Origin: Aquatica leii
Taxonomy: Eukaryota; Arthropoda; Insecta; Coleoptera; Lampyridae
DNA: 64,000 nt
Reading direction: 5' to 3'
NCBI GenBank assembly: GCA_035610365.1
Contig: CM069436.1
Location: forward strand, 63,875,505 to 63,939,504
Below are positions 47,857 to 58,894 of this stretch, one piece after another. The position numbers were made by a program, and so were the translations under genes. Numbering within the stretch: the stretch's first letter is position 1; each line of letters opens with the position of its first letter. The notes below the pieces were generated by a model. It was not told the origin of the DNA, searched no databases, and worked only from the letters and a program-made list of their open reading frames with translations.

Positions 47857-47914
47857 GAACCAATTATTAATAATTTTTTTTGAGAACCAATTATTAATAA
47901 TTTTTTTTGAGAAC
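47857..47914. repeat. 27-bp tandem repeat, two units
   Basis: The unit gaaccaattattaataatt plus tttttga occurs at 47,857-47,883 and again identically at 47,884-47,910, followed by a further gaac. It directly precedes the transposase fragment at 47,918. Confidence 0.9.
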
Positions 47915-47917
47915 ATT

Positions 47918-48238
47918 TTGTTGATTCCATACCCACATGTTTACTTTGAACAGAATGGAACACCTGCTCATAATTATTTTGAGAGTGTTAACTTATTGAC
48001 AAGAATCTTTGGTCGTCAATGGATAGGTACAAACGGACCAATTTGTTGGCCTACATGGGCGCCAGACTTAAAACCTGTAGATTTTTATCTATGGGGTTTT
48101 TTGAAAGATGAAATCTACAAACAACGGTATAAAAATGTTACCGAGTTAATGGACGCAATCACAAACACTTTACATAACAATAATAAAAGAACTTTTCTCA
48201 AAGTGACTAAAAGTGTTTTTTTAATGATGTAGCTTTAT
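47918..48238 (+). pseudogene. C-terminal fragment of a Tc1/mariner-superfamily transposase
   Basis: An open frame of 104 codons: HVYFEQNGTPAHNYFESVNL, RIFGRQWIGTNGPICWPTWA, PDLKPVDFYLWGFLKDEIYK, then a less conserved tail. Relatives in insects have FQQDGAPAH...WPPRSPDLTPLDFFLWGYLK. The catalytic Asp of QDGAPAH is Asn here (codon 47,954-47,956), so the protein could not cleave DNA. Everything before this block is absent; a 27-bp tandem duplication lies at the break. The protein-like frame survived without a stop to 48,230. Confidence 0.75.
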
Positions 48239-48239
48239 T

Positions 48240-48925
48240 GTTTCTGATTTGTTTGCGTAATCTCAAACAATACTGTACATTTGGTAATTGACGGTTAGGA
48301 AATCTTATCTTAAAGTTTCTATTAAAGTGATGTTATGTTGGTATAATAAGCACTTAGCGAGGGGTACACTGGGAACCAATTGTCAACAGTAATGTTTCTT
48401 CTAGTTTTGTCAATTGTACCAATTAACCTTAACACAATGTTTTCTGACGTATTGCTCTGTTGAAATAGGCCTGTTGGTTGTTTCCCAGCATAAATTTCCA
48501 TTTTTACATTATAAAAATTTGTTTTTCTGTACGTTATGATTATAAAAGCTTATATAAGACGCATGTTCCGTTTTAATTTACAAAATTATGATTCAGATCA
48601 CCTAGAAGTAGAATCAATCAAATTATTGTACTAAAATTAGTATTTGAATTACAAACAATGCACAATATTGCATCATATAAATGAGTCAGGTAATTATCAC
48701 AAAAATTGCATCTGCGAATTTTTGAGTAATAAGTAACCTGCAATGCTTCAATGGTGTAAATAACACTATCATTATTATATTAGAAATTTGTGGGTTTGAC
48801 AGAAACTAGAAGACAAACGTTTAGATATTATACAAGATAATAAGACCTCAGAAAATACAATAAATTACTAAGCCGAGCTCTTTAAAGCTAAAACTGTAGA
48901 AAAGATTTATAAATGTAAAAAGTGA
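48240..48925. other. Spacer
   Basis: Nothing recognised between the transposase fragment and the second Copia copy. Confidence 0.4.
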
Positions 48926-48929
48926 TAAG

Positions 48930-50460
48930 TTTGAAAATTTGGAAAACATTTTTTTTTTGAGCTTTAACAAACTTATTCAAAAATTTAATTATTTTGGTAA
49001 TAAAATAAGTGAGAGTGTCAAAATGTGTTATTTATTGTTGTCATTTCCAGATGAGTATAGTACTTTAGTGACAACTTTAGAAACTATACGGAATGATAGA
49101 TTTAAGAACAAAGCATCAAACAAATGTAGAAAGCGAACAAAACATTTATTATTTTCATAAATTTGTGAAAAAAAACAAGACAATTTATTTAACAAAATTA
49201 AAGCATACTGTCAAACAAACAGATGGAGTAACATTAATATCAGCAAAACAAGGTGAACTTAATCTAAGCATCTAAGAAAAAAGAATGACCATGAAAGCTA
49301 TAGGACTATTTTAAAAGTGAAAAATGTGTACTGAGTGACGTGAAGGGTAGATGGGGCATAAGAAACTTGAGTATTGATTGCCTAAAACAATTAGGATTAG
49401 CAAAACCTGAAAAAAAATTAGTGATTAATTTAATACATAGTTATTTTTACGGGTCAATTGTACTAGTATAGATGGAAAATGCTATTTTGCAAATAAAAAT
49501 AAATAGACATAATAATTAAAACCTTGCTTTTAGGGTCAGGTACTGTGGAATTGGCTATAGTTTGTAACCAATAAAAGAAAAATTATCAGGTCTAGAGATG
49601 CATAGTTTAATGAGTAAATAATAAAGTACAAAAATGATTCAAAGTCAAATATTAAAGTAAATGGCGATCAAACAAAAGTTCTATGTTGAAAGCTAATAAA
49701 TAAAGCTAAATAAACGGAAAGCATACAAAAGACCCAATTAGTATACTTAGTATCACCAAAGAAAAACTAAAGTTTGATAACAAATGAAGAAAACCGAGAT
49801 GAAGAAATTACTAAGGGTATAAAAAACGCCAGCTTATTTGCAAGACTATGAACTGTATATGGCTTAGTGTTTACTCACTTTAACCTATGCGGAATCAAAA
49901 ACATATGACAAGGCGTCAAGACTTGAAGAATAGAGTGAAGCAATTAAATCAGAATTGGAATCACATAAAATATAGGGATCATAAACCACAAATAAACTAC
50001 GAGAAAAAATGAAAGCTGCTGCATTTTAAAAGGATGGAAGATGGCACAAAGGAAGCAAGATTGTTTGCATGAGAATTCCAGATTTCTCAAGAAAAGTAGG
50101 AGTTTTCTTATGAACTAGTATGTAAAATTTTAACTGTTAGACTTTTGCTGTTTGTTGCAATTCGGTTTGGTTCACGAAGTTTGGTTGGACAAATTGACGT
50201 TTCTAGAAAATTTTACAATAGAGATTTAAATACAAATATTTACTTAAAATTACCACAATGACTTAACAATGATGATAAAGTATTAAAATTTAATGGAATT
50301 CTCAATCATGGAATCTAATCTAATTCATAGGCTACGCCATTATAACAGGAAGTGATGATAACATCAATTTTCTTCTAATTAGTTAACTTTTGAGTTAAAG
50401 ACTTGGAAAATTTTGAATCATTTATGGGAATGGACAATAAGTCTAACATGAATGGTATGT
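48930..50460 (+). mobile_element. Decayed Ty1/copia retrotransposon, copy 2
   Basis: Gag at 48,939-49,160 reads FNKLIQKFNYFGNKISESVK, then LLLSFPDEYSTLVTTLETI, the UBN2-type gag core of copia. Protease and integrase cannot be read. RT remains begin near 49,930 with SEAIKSELESHKI, then SRKVGVF..., VCKILTVRLLLFVAIRFGS, and VGQIDVSRKFYNRDLNTNIY with LKLPQ (50,190-50,260), where intact elements have QMDVxTAFLxGxLxExIYMxxP. The copy is more worn than the one at 5-7 kb and comes from a different copia lineage, judging by the gag and RT wording. No LTR found. Confidence 0.7.
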
Positions 50461-50469
50461 ACACGTATT

Positions 50470-50925
50470 ACAAAAAAACATGAGTAATCGTTTACTATAA
50501 TTATTTCTATTTCTACAATATATTGAAAAAAAAATTTGAAAAATTTTTAAGTTTACTTTTAGTTTAACTGTCAATAGTTCAAATTGTCAATGAAGTATAT
50601 TATTTGTTTATTATTTTTCATTAGTGATATAACTCATTGAAGAAGGGTGATAAAGCGTAAATGATATTATTTATAACCCTATGCATGTTTAGTTTTGTTG
50701 TAATTTATAAATAATTCTGGTAGCATTTGCACAATTGAATTGACACGGCTTTAACCCCAATGTCTTTTACTTTGTGGTTTTATCCCACAGTTTTATTCAA
50801 AACTATTTTAAATTACGCGAGTTTCAAATCAATTTACCAACGTTTTCAGCCTTTATAGCTATTTACAGTTACACTTATAAATTAAGTTTGTATTATAAAT
50901 TAAAAAAGATAAAATGTGTTGTTTA
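50470..50925. other. AT-rich spacer
   Basis: Nothing recognised. Confidence 0.4.
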
Positions 50926-50929
50926 TTGG

Positions 50930-51690
50930 TAGTGTGCAGAACAAAGTAAGTCACATTAAAGTTTTCACAAACAACGCAGAGAGTTGAAGACAATTTCACA
51001 ACAACTGATGAACATGTGAAGGAAAACTATTTGTCGATTGGCAATTAGAAACCTCGTTGATACTGTTAGTATTTGATTTGAATCAGTTCAGACTACTTTG
51101 AAAGATGTTTTGTCTCTGAAGGGACTGAAATCTCGTTTGGTGCCAAAAACATTCAATTTTTTGAAAAAACAGCGTCACGTTTAAGTCTGTAAAACAATGC
51201 TTTCTTACAATCAAAATCTAACAAAACGCATGATAACTGAGAAACGCATGATAAAATAAGACTTGGATCTATGCATACGACTCAAAAATAACCGAATAAT
51301 AAAACAAATACCGTGGCAAAAGGTGAGTCAAAACCAAAAAGATCGCGTCTAAGTCGTTCAAAGGTCATATTAACAGTTTTTTTTCGATTATTGTGGTGTG
51401 GTGTATTATGATTTTTTTCTGCCGGGCCAAACTGTTAACAAAAAATATTATTTGAGCGTTATGCAACGTTTACGTGAAGCTATTCGCAAAGCCAGAATTA
51501 TGGTCAGGCAATTCTTGGTTTTTGCACCACGATAATGCATCTCGCAGTGCAGTGGTGTTTCAAGATCATTTTGCCAAAAATTGAACGTATATCGTCCCAC
51601 AACATATTCGTCTGGTTTAGAATGGCGTGACTTCTGGCTATTTTTTAAGAAGCTGCTTTCGAAGAGTACTTTTAGTAGTAGTAAATTTAA
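50930..51690 (+). pseudogene. mariner transposase, decayed
   Basis: Plus-strand remains in mariner order: a helix-turn-helix region around 50,985-51,160 with GTEISFGAKNIQFFEK-like wording in one frame; TWIYAYDSKITE (51,262-51,297); ESKPKRSRLSRSKVILTVFF (51,325-51,385); YYDFFLPGQTVNKKYYLSVM-like wording spread over frames at 51,405-51,465; and SWFLHHDNASRSAVVFQDHF (51,512-51,571) with the catalytic Asp at 51,531. The spacing and the 'HHDNA' block identify a classic D,D34D mariner of the kind with SWFLHHDNAPSHT. The third Asp block (PYSPDLAPxDF) is changed beyond recognition. Frequent one-base breaks show that it is old. Confidence 0.75.
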
Positions 51691-51699
51691 AGAAATAAA

Positions 51700-52110
51700 T
51701 AAAAATTTTAAAAGTTATAAACAATTTAAACTTATTTTTTGATCACAACATTAATCCTACATGTTATTGGTTTCTGCATGGTTATAACAATTATTGACTT
51801 CAATAGTTCCAAAAAGTTACTATTTTGATAACGTTTAGCTTTTATATAGTTGTTTCAAGTTTTTACTGAAATTAATATTTAATTATTTGCTAATTAAGAA
51901 AATCACAGCGCTTAATAAACCAGTTACTGTATTTGTTTTGCAAATTACAAAATTTTAAAGCATGATATGTATTAAAAAATTGTGATATATGCAGACCAAA
52001 TCAATTTTAAAAAAATTGTTACATTTGATAAACGTTTATTTAATTAATTGTGATCATATAGACTAATAGTGCAGTTGACAAGTTCAAAAACATGTTAATT
52101 ATTAAAACAA
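51700..52110. other. AT-rich spacer
   Basis: Nothing recognised. Confidence 0.4.
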
Positions 52111-52111
52111 T

Positions 52112-52790
52112 TTCTAAAAATATGAACGATAGTTTATTGGATTTAGAATAACGTCTAGAAAAATGTATTAAAATGTTTTTTTAGCAGATAAAAAATTGCA
52201 AAAGTGATAAACAAATTAAGATAAAAAAAAGCATTTAGTTTTTTGCAAATAACTCAGAAACTATAAGAGATAATCAAAATCTGAAAAAAAAACTTTTTAA
52301 AAAGGAGAAAAACACCAATAAAAAAATTTTAAAATTCTATCTCCATTCCTAAAAATTTTAAATAAACGCTAAAAGTAGGCCTCCGCGCGCGGTTTCTGAA
52401 GCGAATACTTCACATCAATTTTTTTAGGTGTTAAATGTTAATTAAAAATTTTAAAAATTATGATGTATTTTCAACACTTGAAGGAATCAAGTCACGTTGG
52501 AAAAATTGATTTAAGTTAATTTTTAAATTTTAGGCGATTGTTAATTAAGAAAATTTTTTCTGATATCCAGGACTTTTTTATTGGAAATTTCTTCCTCTTT
52601 AGGAAACTTTTTTCTGATTTTAATTATCCTATAATTTCTGAATTATTTGCAAAAAAGAAGCATTTAGCTTTTTTTCATCTTTATTTATATATTTATAACT
52701 TTTGCAATTTTTTATCTGCTACAAAAATATTTTAATACATATTTCTACACGTTATTTCGAATCCAATAAGCTATCGTTTATATTTTTAGG
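52112..52790. repeat. 679-bp foldback element with long inverted arms
   Basis: The arms are about 235 bp (52,112-52,350 against 52,545-52,790 reversed), estimated by eye at about 80% identity, with a long identical core (gcagataaaaaattgcaaaa and complement). The loop contains the G+C-rich string cctccgcgcgcggtttctga at 52,380-52,399, holding the 10-bp palindrome CCGCGCGCGG, unusual in this AT-rich DNA. No ORF of interest. A non-autonomous foldback transposon is the simplest reading. Confidence 0.75.
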
Positions 52791-52799
52791 AGCTATTAT

Positions 52800-53260
52800 A
52801 ATAATTAACACGTTTTGAAACTTGTCGACTAGACTGAAAGTCGATAAAAAAGTATAAAATCAATCAAGTTACCGTTATTCCTACAGTTTAATTTTAGACA
52901 TTAAAAAAATCCTTTTTTTGCGTACAATAATACGTTACATAACAAGTAAACACTTGTAGTCATTTCTTATAAAAAGCATTAAAACTTTATTTTATACTAG
53001 TTAAAAATGTACATTTTTTTACAAACTTTACACTGTTTTTCTTCTTTGTTGGTAATACCTAAAACATATTGTTGGTTCTAAAACTTAAATCGTTGTTTTT
53101 TTGATGTGAACGTTTTTCCTAGGAGTTGCAATGGAATCGCTTGTGCGAGACATTTTTAAATGTTTAAAAAATTTTTGTAATTAATAGATGTTATTCTAAA
53201 AAATTGAGTTTTGCAAACTAAGAAAGTAATATGTACACCTTACTTAAAGAAATAATGATT
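52800..53260. other. AT-rich spacer
   Basis: Nothing recognised. Confidence 0.4.
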
Positions 53261-53698
53261 TCAATATTATTGTTTTGGACTGTTTGTCCCAAATTGAAAG
53301 TATTTGCAATCGTCGTTTAATTTCGTTCAAGACGTATGGAAGAAATACAATCCTTCGGCTTAGACCGCGTCGTAGTTTAACATTTAGAGTTTACAGGCTT
53401 AGCTCTAATTTCTCTTTGAGAGCCAAAACAAGAAGTAAAACTTGGCTTTTGCCGTATTGGCGTTAGTAAACCCAAACAAACTGACGTTTTGCAAGAGATT
53501 GCAGCTTGCATCTCTTTAGAGTGATAAATGTCACTGAAAGAAAAAGTGTAAGTGACGGTATTTATATCATTAGCGATCAGGTAGTTTGACTGACGTAGTT
53601 ATTTCTCGGAATGAAAGTTTGTTTCCTTTTCAAAAAGGTGTTATACTGGTAGCCAAGGTTTGCTGAGTTTTAAACCGTCTTCCCGGTTCCATATCATA

Positions 53699-53975
53699 TT
53701 AATGTTCTTCCATTTCTACAGCTTTGCGAGTTAGTCTAGGAAAGTAGAAAGGAGTTCTAGCCAAAACTCTAGTTTCCTCAAAGTTTAGCGTATCTCCTTG
53801 GTTCCACACGTGTTCTGCCACTACTGATTTTCTAACTCTACGGTGTTTAAAGTTAGCCATATGTTCTTTTACTCTTACTTCAATAGAACGTCCTGATTGT
53901 CTTATATAAATTGATCCACAGAAACAAAGAATTTTGTACACACCCGCAAGTTTTAAAGCCCTTTATTTGTCTTTA
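53699..53975 (-). pseudogene. Penelope GIY-YIG endonuclease, copy 4
   Basis: The minus-strand reading LAGVYKILCFCGSIYIRQSG followed by RSIEVRVKEHMANFKHRRV, AEHVWNQGDTLNFEETRVLA and RTPFYFPRLTRKAVEMEEH. The first motif GVY is intact and the second reads YIR instead of YIG. Arg and Glu of the catalytic helix (VRVKEH) are kept. It is the best-preserved of the four nuclease copies and shows the segment FYFPRLTRKAVE that copy 1 loses to an early stop. Confidence 0.8.
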
Positions 53976-54175
53976 ACAAATGTAAACCAATTGTTCAGGG
54001 TATTCTTAGTCGTAAAAAAAGTTTTGATATTATGTTTTTTTGACACGCTGTTTATTTTGTATGTCGAATCTATACAGTAGGGTAAATAAGTGGTGCTAGT
54101 AGGAGGTGATAAGTTTTCTTTGACTTTTTGATTTATTACAATAAAAAATATATTAAAAGTAAGGCCAAGTTGTAG

Positions 54176-54240
54176 TTTTTGTTTTGACTCTCAAGGAGAG
54201 ACTAGGACTTCACTTACAACGCAGTCCAATCGTAACCAAA
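54176..54240 (+). repeat. Inverted Penelope terminal segment
   Basis: gttttgactctcaaggagag matches gttttggctctcaagaagag of copy 1 (25,872) and the minus strand near 53,410. It lies upstream of the coding part of copy 4 in opposite orientation. Confidence 0.65.
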
Positions 54241-54329
54241 AGTAACCGCGAAAACTTAAGATTCCATAAATACAATCTTTTTATTTTTATTTTATCTGTT
54301 TTTTTTAAATTTTATTATATAAACTTTTT

Positions 54330-55358
54330 GAAGTGAAACTTCTTTATCGGCGTTGGAAAAAAATTTACCGTCACATTTTTTCCGTTACGCGCCATCTTTT
54401 TTTTCGGTTACGGAAACGCAATAGCGAGGTGATAAATAATATATCAATACTAAAGTGATCAACAAAATCAAAGGCTTTATTTTAATTCTAATTCCAGTGG
54501 ATTTTTAACAAAAGTAAGTAATTATATCTATTTTTCTAATACTTGGGTGGAATTAATTGACATAGAGTATAAATTCTGAAATATGTTATTGATTTAAATT
54601 TAAAATATTTAAGGTTAACCTCAGTTTCTGATTGAACGATGACATTTTAAATTTAATATATTTAAGGTTAACCGCAGTTTCTGTTTGAACGATGACAATG
54701 ATAGTAATAATTCTATTTCAATTAATGAAATGCTGTAATAATCTTAGTAGCAAAAGTTAAAGTGAAATAATTGTATTATTTGTATTCATGTCTATTATAA
54801 TAAAATCCTTTTGTTTAAAATTTATCTAATTTTAAATTTAAAATATTTAAGGTTAACCTCAGTTTCTTATTGTAACTATCGGTCAATGTATATGATTTCA
54901 TTAAAATAGTATTTATTAATTAATAAGACTGCTAATTTAATGAACATCAATTAATTGATATACATGCAACTTTTCAGAAATTGGTTAAATAAAGTTAAAT
55001 TAGATAAATTTTAAACAAAAGGATTTTATTATCATAGACATGAATACAAATAATACAATTATTTCACTTTAACTTTTTGCTACTAAGATTATTACAGCAT
55101 TTCATTAATTGTAATAGAATTATTACTATCATTGTCATCGTTATTATATATTTTTGTAATTAATGGCTTATGGTAACTGAAATATGAAATTGAATCTACA
55201 AAAATTAGTTAATTAATTTACAAAAATTTGTATTCATGTCTATGATAATAAAATCCTTTTGTTTAAAATTTATCTAATTTAACTTTATTTAACCAATTTC
55301 TGAAAAGTTGCATGTAGATCATTTTGCGAAAAATAAGGCCATAAAGAAGTTTCACTTC
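54330..55358. mobile_element. 1,029-bp element with terminal and nested inverted repeats
   Basis: GAAGTGAAACTTCTTTAT at 54,330-54,347 is exactly reverse-complemented at 55,341-55,358. The terminal repeat is followed on the left by a G+C-richer block (accgtcacattttttccgtt, gcgccatc, cggttacggaaacg). Inside, arm X (54,690-54,827) pairs with X' (55,001-55,140) over about 139 bp, and arm Y (54,961-55,051) with Y' (55,226-55,315) over about 91 bp. X' and Y overlap, so the two hairpins exclude each other. No coding sequence. A non-autonomous DNA transposon is likely; superfamily not recognised. Confidence 0.65.
54593..54697. repeat. 52-bp tandem repeat, two units plus a displaced third
   Basis: The unit containing aaggttaacctcagtttctg then attgaacgatgaca occurs at 54,593-54,644 and 54,645-54,697, and a partial third at 54,829-54,872, after the X arm. 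Confidence 0.8.
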
Positions 55359-55359
55359 T

Positions 55360-56515
55360 TACATGTGTACACTAGTACACGCCCTAATTTTTTGTTCATT
55401 TGATTTGAATAATAAAAATTTTGTACTAAGCAACATTTTCTTTTGCATTAAAAACATTAAAAATAAAAACTATAAGCGGTTTCTGTTGTATAAAATTGTA
55501 CAGACAGCTGTCAAATTTATTATATTATTAGGCTTTAGTTTAATAAAAAAATATTGCATTAGTATTTCAAATAAATCTGATAATTTAAAAAAAAAACATC
55601 AAAAGCATGCTTAAAATAACATGTAAATTCAAAATCTGGACGTTTTTGTGTTTTACATTAAACAATTAAATATTTAAAAAGTTACATTAACGTTTTTAAA
55701 ATATGAAACATTCAAATACTTATTCTAAAAATAATAAAAATGGTTTAATCTGGAAAAAAAAGTATTTGGTGCTAACAATTTTAGTCAACAAAAACAAAGC
55801 AAATAAATGTTTATTAAGTAGAACAATTTAATGCAAAATTAATTTGTTCGCAAAATTTTAATTTTGTAATTCTATTTGAAATTTTTTTAAATAAATTTGA
55901 TTAATAGTTTTAAAATGATGAAATTTATACTTACAATTTTTGACCGCGTCATCCAATCAATAGCTATGGAGGCGTGTGTTCACGTAAACGGTAGATATTT
56001 TCGAGCTAAAAATAATTTTTTGCGTTAATAAATAGTACACGTATAAACATATAAAAACAGTAATAAAAAGATTTTAAAATGTTTTTGTTTAAAAGGTATG
56101 AAAAACGTATTTTTGTTGTATAAGGAACACATTATAAAAGCAAACCAACAAAAACATAAATAAAAGAGGTGTTGAAAATTTAACACCCACCGTAAGTTAT
56201 TCAAAAAAAAAGTCAACAACATTAGGCATTGTTTACAGAACAATAATACCCAAAGATGCATTAAATAGGTGTATAAATTCAAGCTTTTGAAAGTAAAATG
56301 TTAGGTGTAAATGACAAACTTTCGAGCTGTCATAATACGCTATTCAGTACGAGGGAGCACAAAATCTGAGTTTTGCATGTAAAAACATCTACTTCTATAA
56401 ATCACAATTAGATTAATTTACAAATTCCCAAAAGCAATTTGGTTTTTACTATAGGTAACCTTTGTTTTGTTTAAATTTTAAAATGGAAATGAAAATTTTT
56501 GCAATGGATTATTTT
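55360..56515. other. AT-rich spacer
   Basis: Nothing recognised. The plus-strand frame 55,363-55,614 and minus-strand frame 56,025-56,282 are low-information. Confidence 0.4.
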
Positions 56516-56519
56516 CACG

Positions 56520-57130
56520 TCAATGCTTACCCTTACACATGTGCAAAATTAGAATACGATAGAAATATGTAGCTACGGGCGAGCATAAAATTATAAAGGG
56601 GTGAATATGGAGACAGTAAAAGAGAGCTGAGACCGGAAGGCACCCAAAGTGGTGTTCCATGTTGGCTTCGGGGTACGGGAAGTTTACAATTCCGGGGTGT
56701 TTTGTTTGCATCTGATGTGAAGGGATATTTCTATCCTTAGGTATCAAAGTTACGTGATAATGCGTTAATAATGTTAATTTTCTAGACAGCTAGGAAATGA
56801 GGTAATGATACAGTAAAGGGTTATAACAAAATCAGATACCCTTATAAAGCAACCAAAGATAAAAGATACAATAAACTCAATTTGTACGAAAGTGTTAAAA
56901 AGGGCGTTTTAAGAATAACATTTAGAATTTATACCCTTATTTTCGGCTGAACTGAATATTGAAGTAGGATGTTGGTAATTTTCTCGAATTGTTTTTCAAA
57001 CCATGCATTAGAGGTAAAACATTCATAAATTCTATTTCGACGTGTATATAAAGAATTGTTGCTGTCAGTATTTTGTTCTGTTCTCTATTTCTTCAAGATT
57101 ACACTAAAGTGGATTTGTATAAGTTAAATT
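56520..57130 (+). other. G+C-richer segment with core-promoter-like signals, possibly a solo LTR
   Basis: 56,560-56,740 is clearly G+C-richer than its flanks (ctacgggcgagc, gagaccggaaggcaccc, cttcggggtacggg). Downstream a TATA box (tatataaag, 57,045-57,053) is followed 12 bases later by TCAGTA (57,065-57,070), an arthropod initiator sequence. The spacing to the A at 57,067 is about 22 bases, shorter than usual. This could be a solo LTR or the promoter part of a mobile element. No second copy in the window, no ORF with known motif. Confidence 0.25.
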
Positions 57131-57134
57131 TATC

Positions 57135-58850
57135 TTAGTCTGTTATTGTATTGGTTTGAAGAGGACAGCTTTTAGAAAAGCAGATACTGAATTGATAGCA
57201 AACGTTTGTTTAGAAAAAAAAAATTGATGAAAAATATATTTTATTTATAAGGGCATTTTATTACATTCATTGTTATTTATTTAAGCGCTCCAAAAATAAT
57301 AAATTACACGTAATTCTAACTTAAAGTAATTTTACGGTCAAATAAATCTGATTAACTAAATGAACTTGTTCTTCATAAACACACAGTAATGTTGTGGATT
57401 ATAAACACATTACATTAATTAAGCAAATCCATAATCACCTAGGGTCAAAATGCTTCTAGTGTTTATGTAAACAATTTTTTTTAAAGTACTAATGTAGTTG
57501 TTTAAACTAATTTTTAATTAGAATCTTTGTGTTTCTGTTTTTATTTGTAAACTGATGCCAATAAAATATTAAATCAATATTTTTTTACACATGTTTAAGA
57601 ACATAATTTTGAAAAAATTTAAAAAACCTTCGGTTTAATTCAAATTCAAATTTAAGTATAAAAACGTGTATTAAGTAAACAATAATAATGCAAAACAAAC
57701 AACTTTTTTTGATAAAAATAAAGTAAAAAAAAATTTAATAAAATCTAAAAATTAGAAAATGAAGATACTGCAAAATGGATACAAAAATAGCATTTGACAA
57801 AAAAAATATTGTGACGAAAACTGTAAAAAAAGGTGTCTTTGAGGTAACAGAAAGTTTTGTTGGTCTATAAAAACCATTGAGTTATAATATAGGGAGGCCG
57901 TGTTTTCTATTCTAAAACGGCACCACTACCGCCATATTGATGATAGACTTATGTCATTCTAACGTCAAATGTTAGTAGTTGAATTTTTTCAATGATGTAT
58001 GTATGTATACAATATAAACAGACCAGTATTAAAGAAATTTATACATTTACCCCAATTTACTTTTTCTTAATTTTGTTATGAAGAATCAATTTTAACAAAA
58101 TGTAAATGTTAAATTACGGTTTTTTTAATAAATTAGCTATAATTTAAAAAAATTTTCTTTACATTAGACTAATAAAGTTGATAACAAAAAACAATTGCCT
58201 ACATCCACAAATCTTCAGTTAAATCATTTTCTTAGTAAATTACAATATTTGAACTTTATAATTATGATTATACGTCTGCAACATTGTAACTATGTCAGCT
58301 ACAGTTTTTTTCTAAGCATAAATTTAGATAATTTCATAAACTATTTTAATTTTGTATACTAACATACAAACTAATGAAAAATTTACAATGTGCGATTAAA
58401 GTTAAAACTTTAATTTTTTGCAATCCGGGCCTGGCAAAGTTTTTATCTTCATATTACACTAAGCCACGCCCAGTGGTTCCACTTTGTACATAGAAAATAG
58501 ATGCTTTATCTCCTTTTATAATAACTCAATAATAAAAGTTAACGGTTTGCGGGATTTAGTTTTAATTCACTATAATCAAAATGATGTATGTATGCTAAAA
58601 TACTTCGAAAAGTAAAAAAAAATGCTATGGGTGAAAGTAAAGAAAAAATTGGACGATTTCTGTCACAAGCATTTGATGAACATTGGCTACTAGCTAATAC
58701 ATTATATGAAATTTTTAATGTGATGAGGTTTATTCTATGACTATGAACAAAATAAAAGTTATTTTGACATTGATGCAAAAAAAAACTTACAACGAGAAAG
58801 TGTACCATAATAGATAACGGTTTTTTACTTTCCTATAAGGACAGTATAGC
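57135..58850. other. AT-rich spacer
   Basis: No gene recognised. A coding-like plus-strand run (NAMGESKEKIGRFLSQAFDE, about 58,620-58,680) is followed by stops and no motif; I do not call it a gene. Confidence 0.35.
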
Positions 58851-58894
58851 GATCGCAATTTTTCTTCAAACATTTTTTTTGCATAGTTGCAAAA

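Larger units (their letters stand above)
53270..54240 (-). mobile_element. Penelope-like element, copy 4, with inverted terminal segment
   Basis: On the minus strand the linker (YLPYCIDSTYKINSVSKKHN, about 54,040-54,095), GIY-YIG nuclease and 3' region are present; RT is missing. The 3' region (53,386-53,440 on the minus strand) is the same family sequence as 25,800-25,900 on the plus strand. A further copy of this 3' segment lies at 54,176-54,240 in the opposite orientation, so the fragment is flanked by inverted terminal parts, as known for Penelope pseudo-LTRs. The element appears to be a 5'-truncated insertion. Confidence 0.75.

Noticed and set aside
53275..53466. 63-codon plus-strand ORF
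   Set aside because: Lies antisense to the 3' region of a Penelope copy that has homologous sequence at 25.8 kb.
54593..55315. CRISPR-like array of repeated units
   Set aside because: Repeats are few, 52 bp, partly inverted and without regular spacers; eukaryotic foldback structure explains them.
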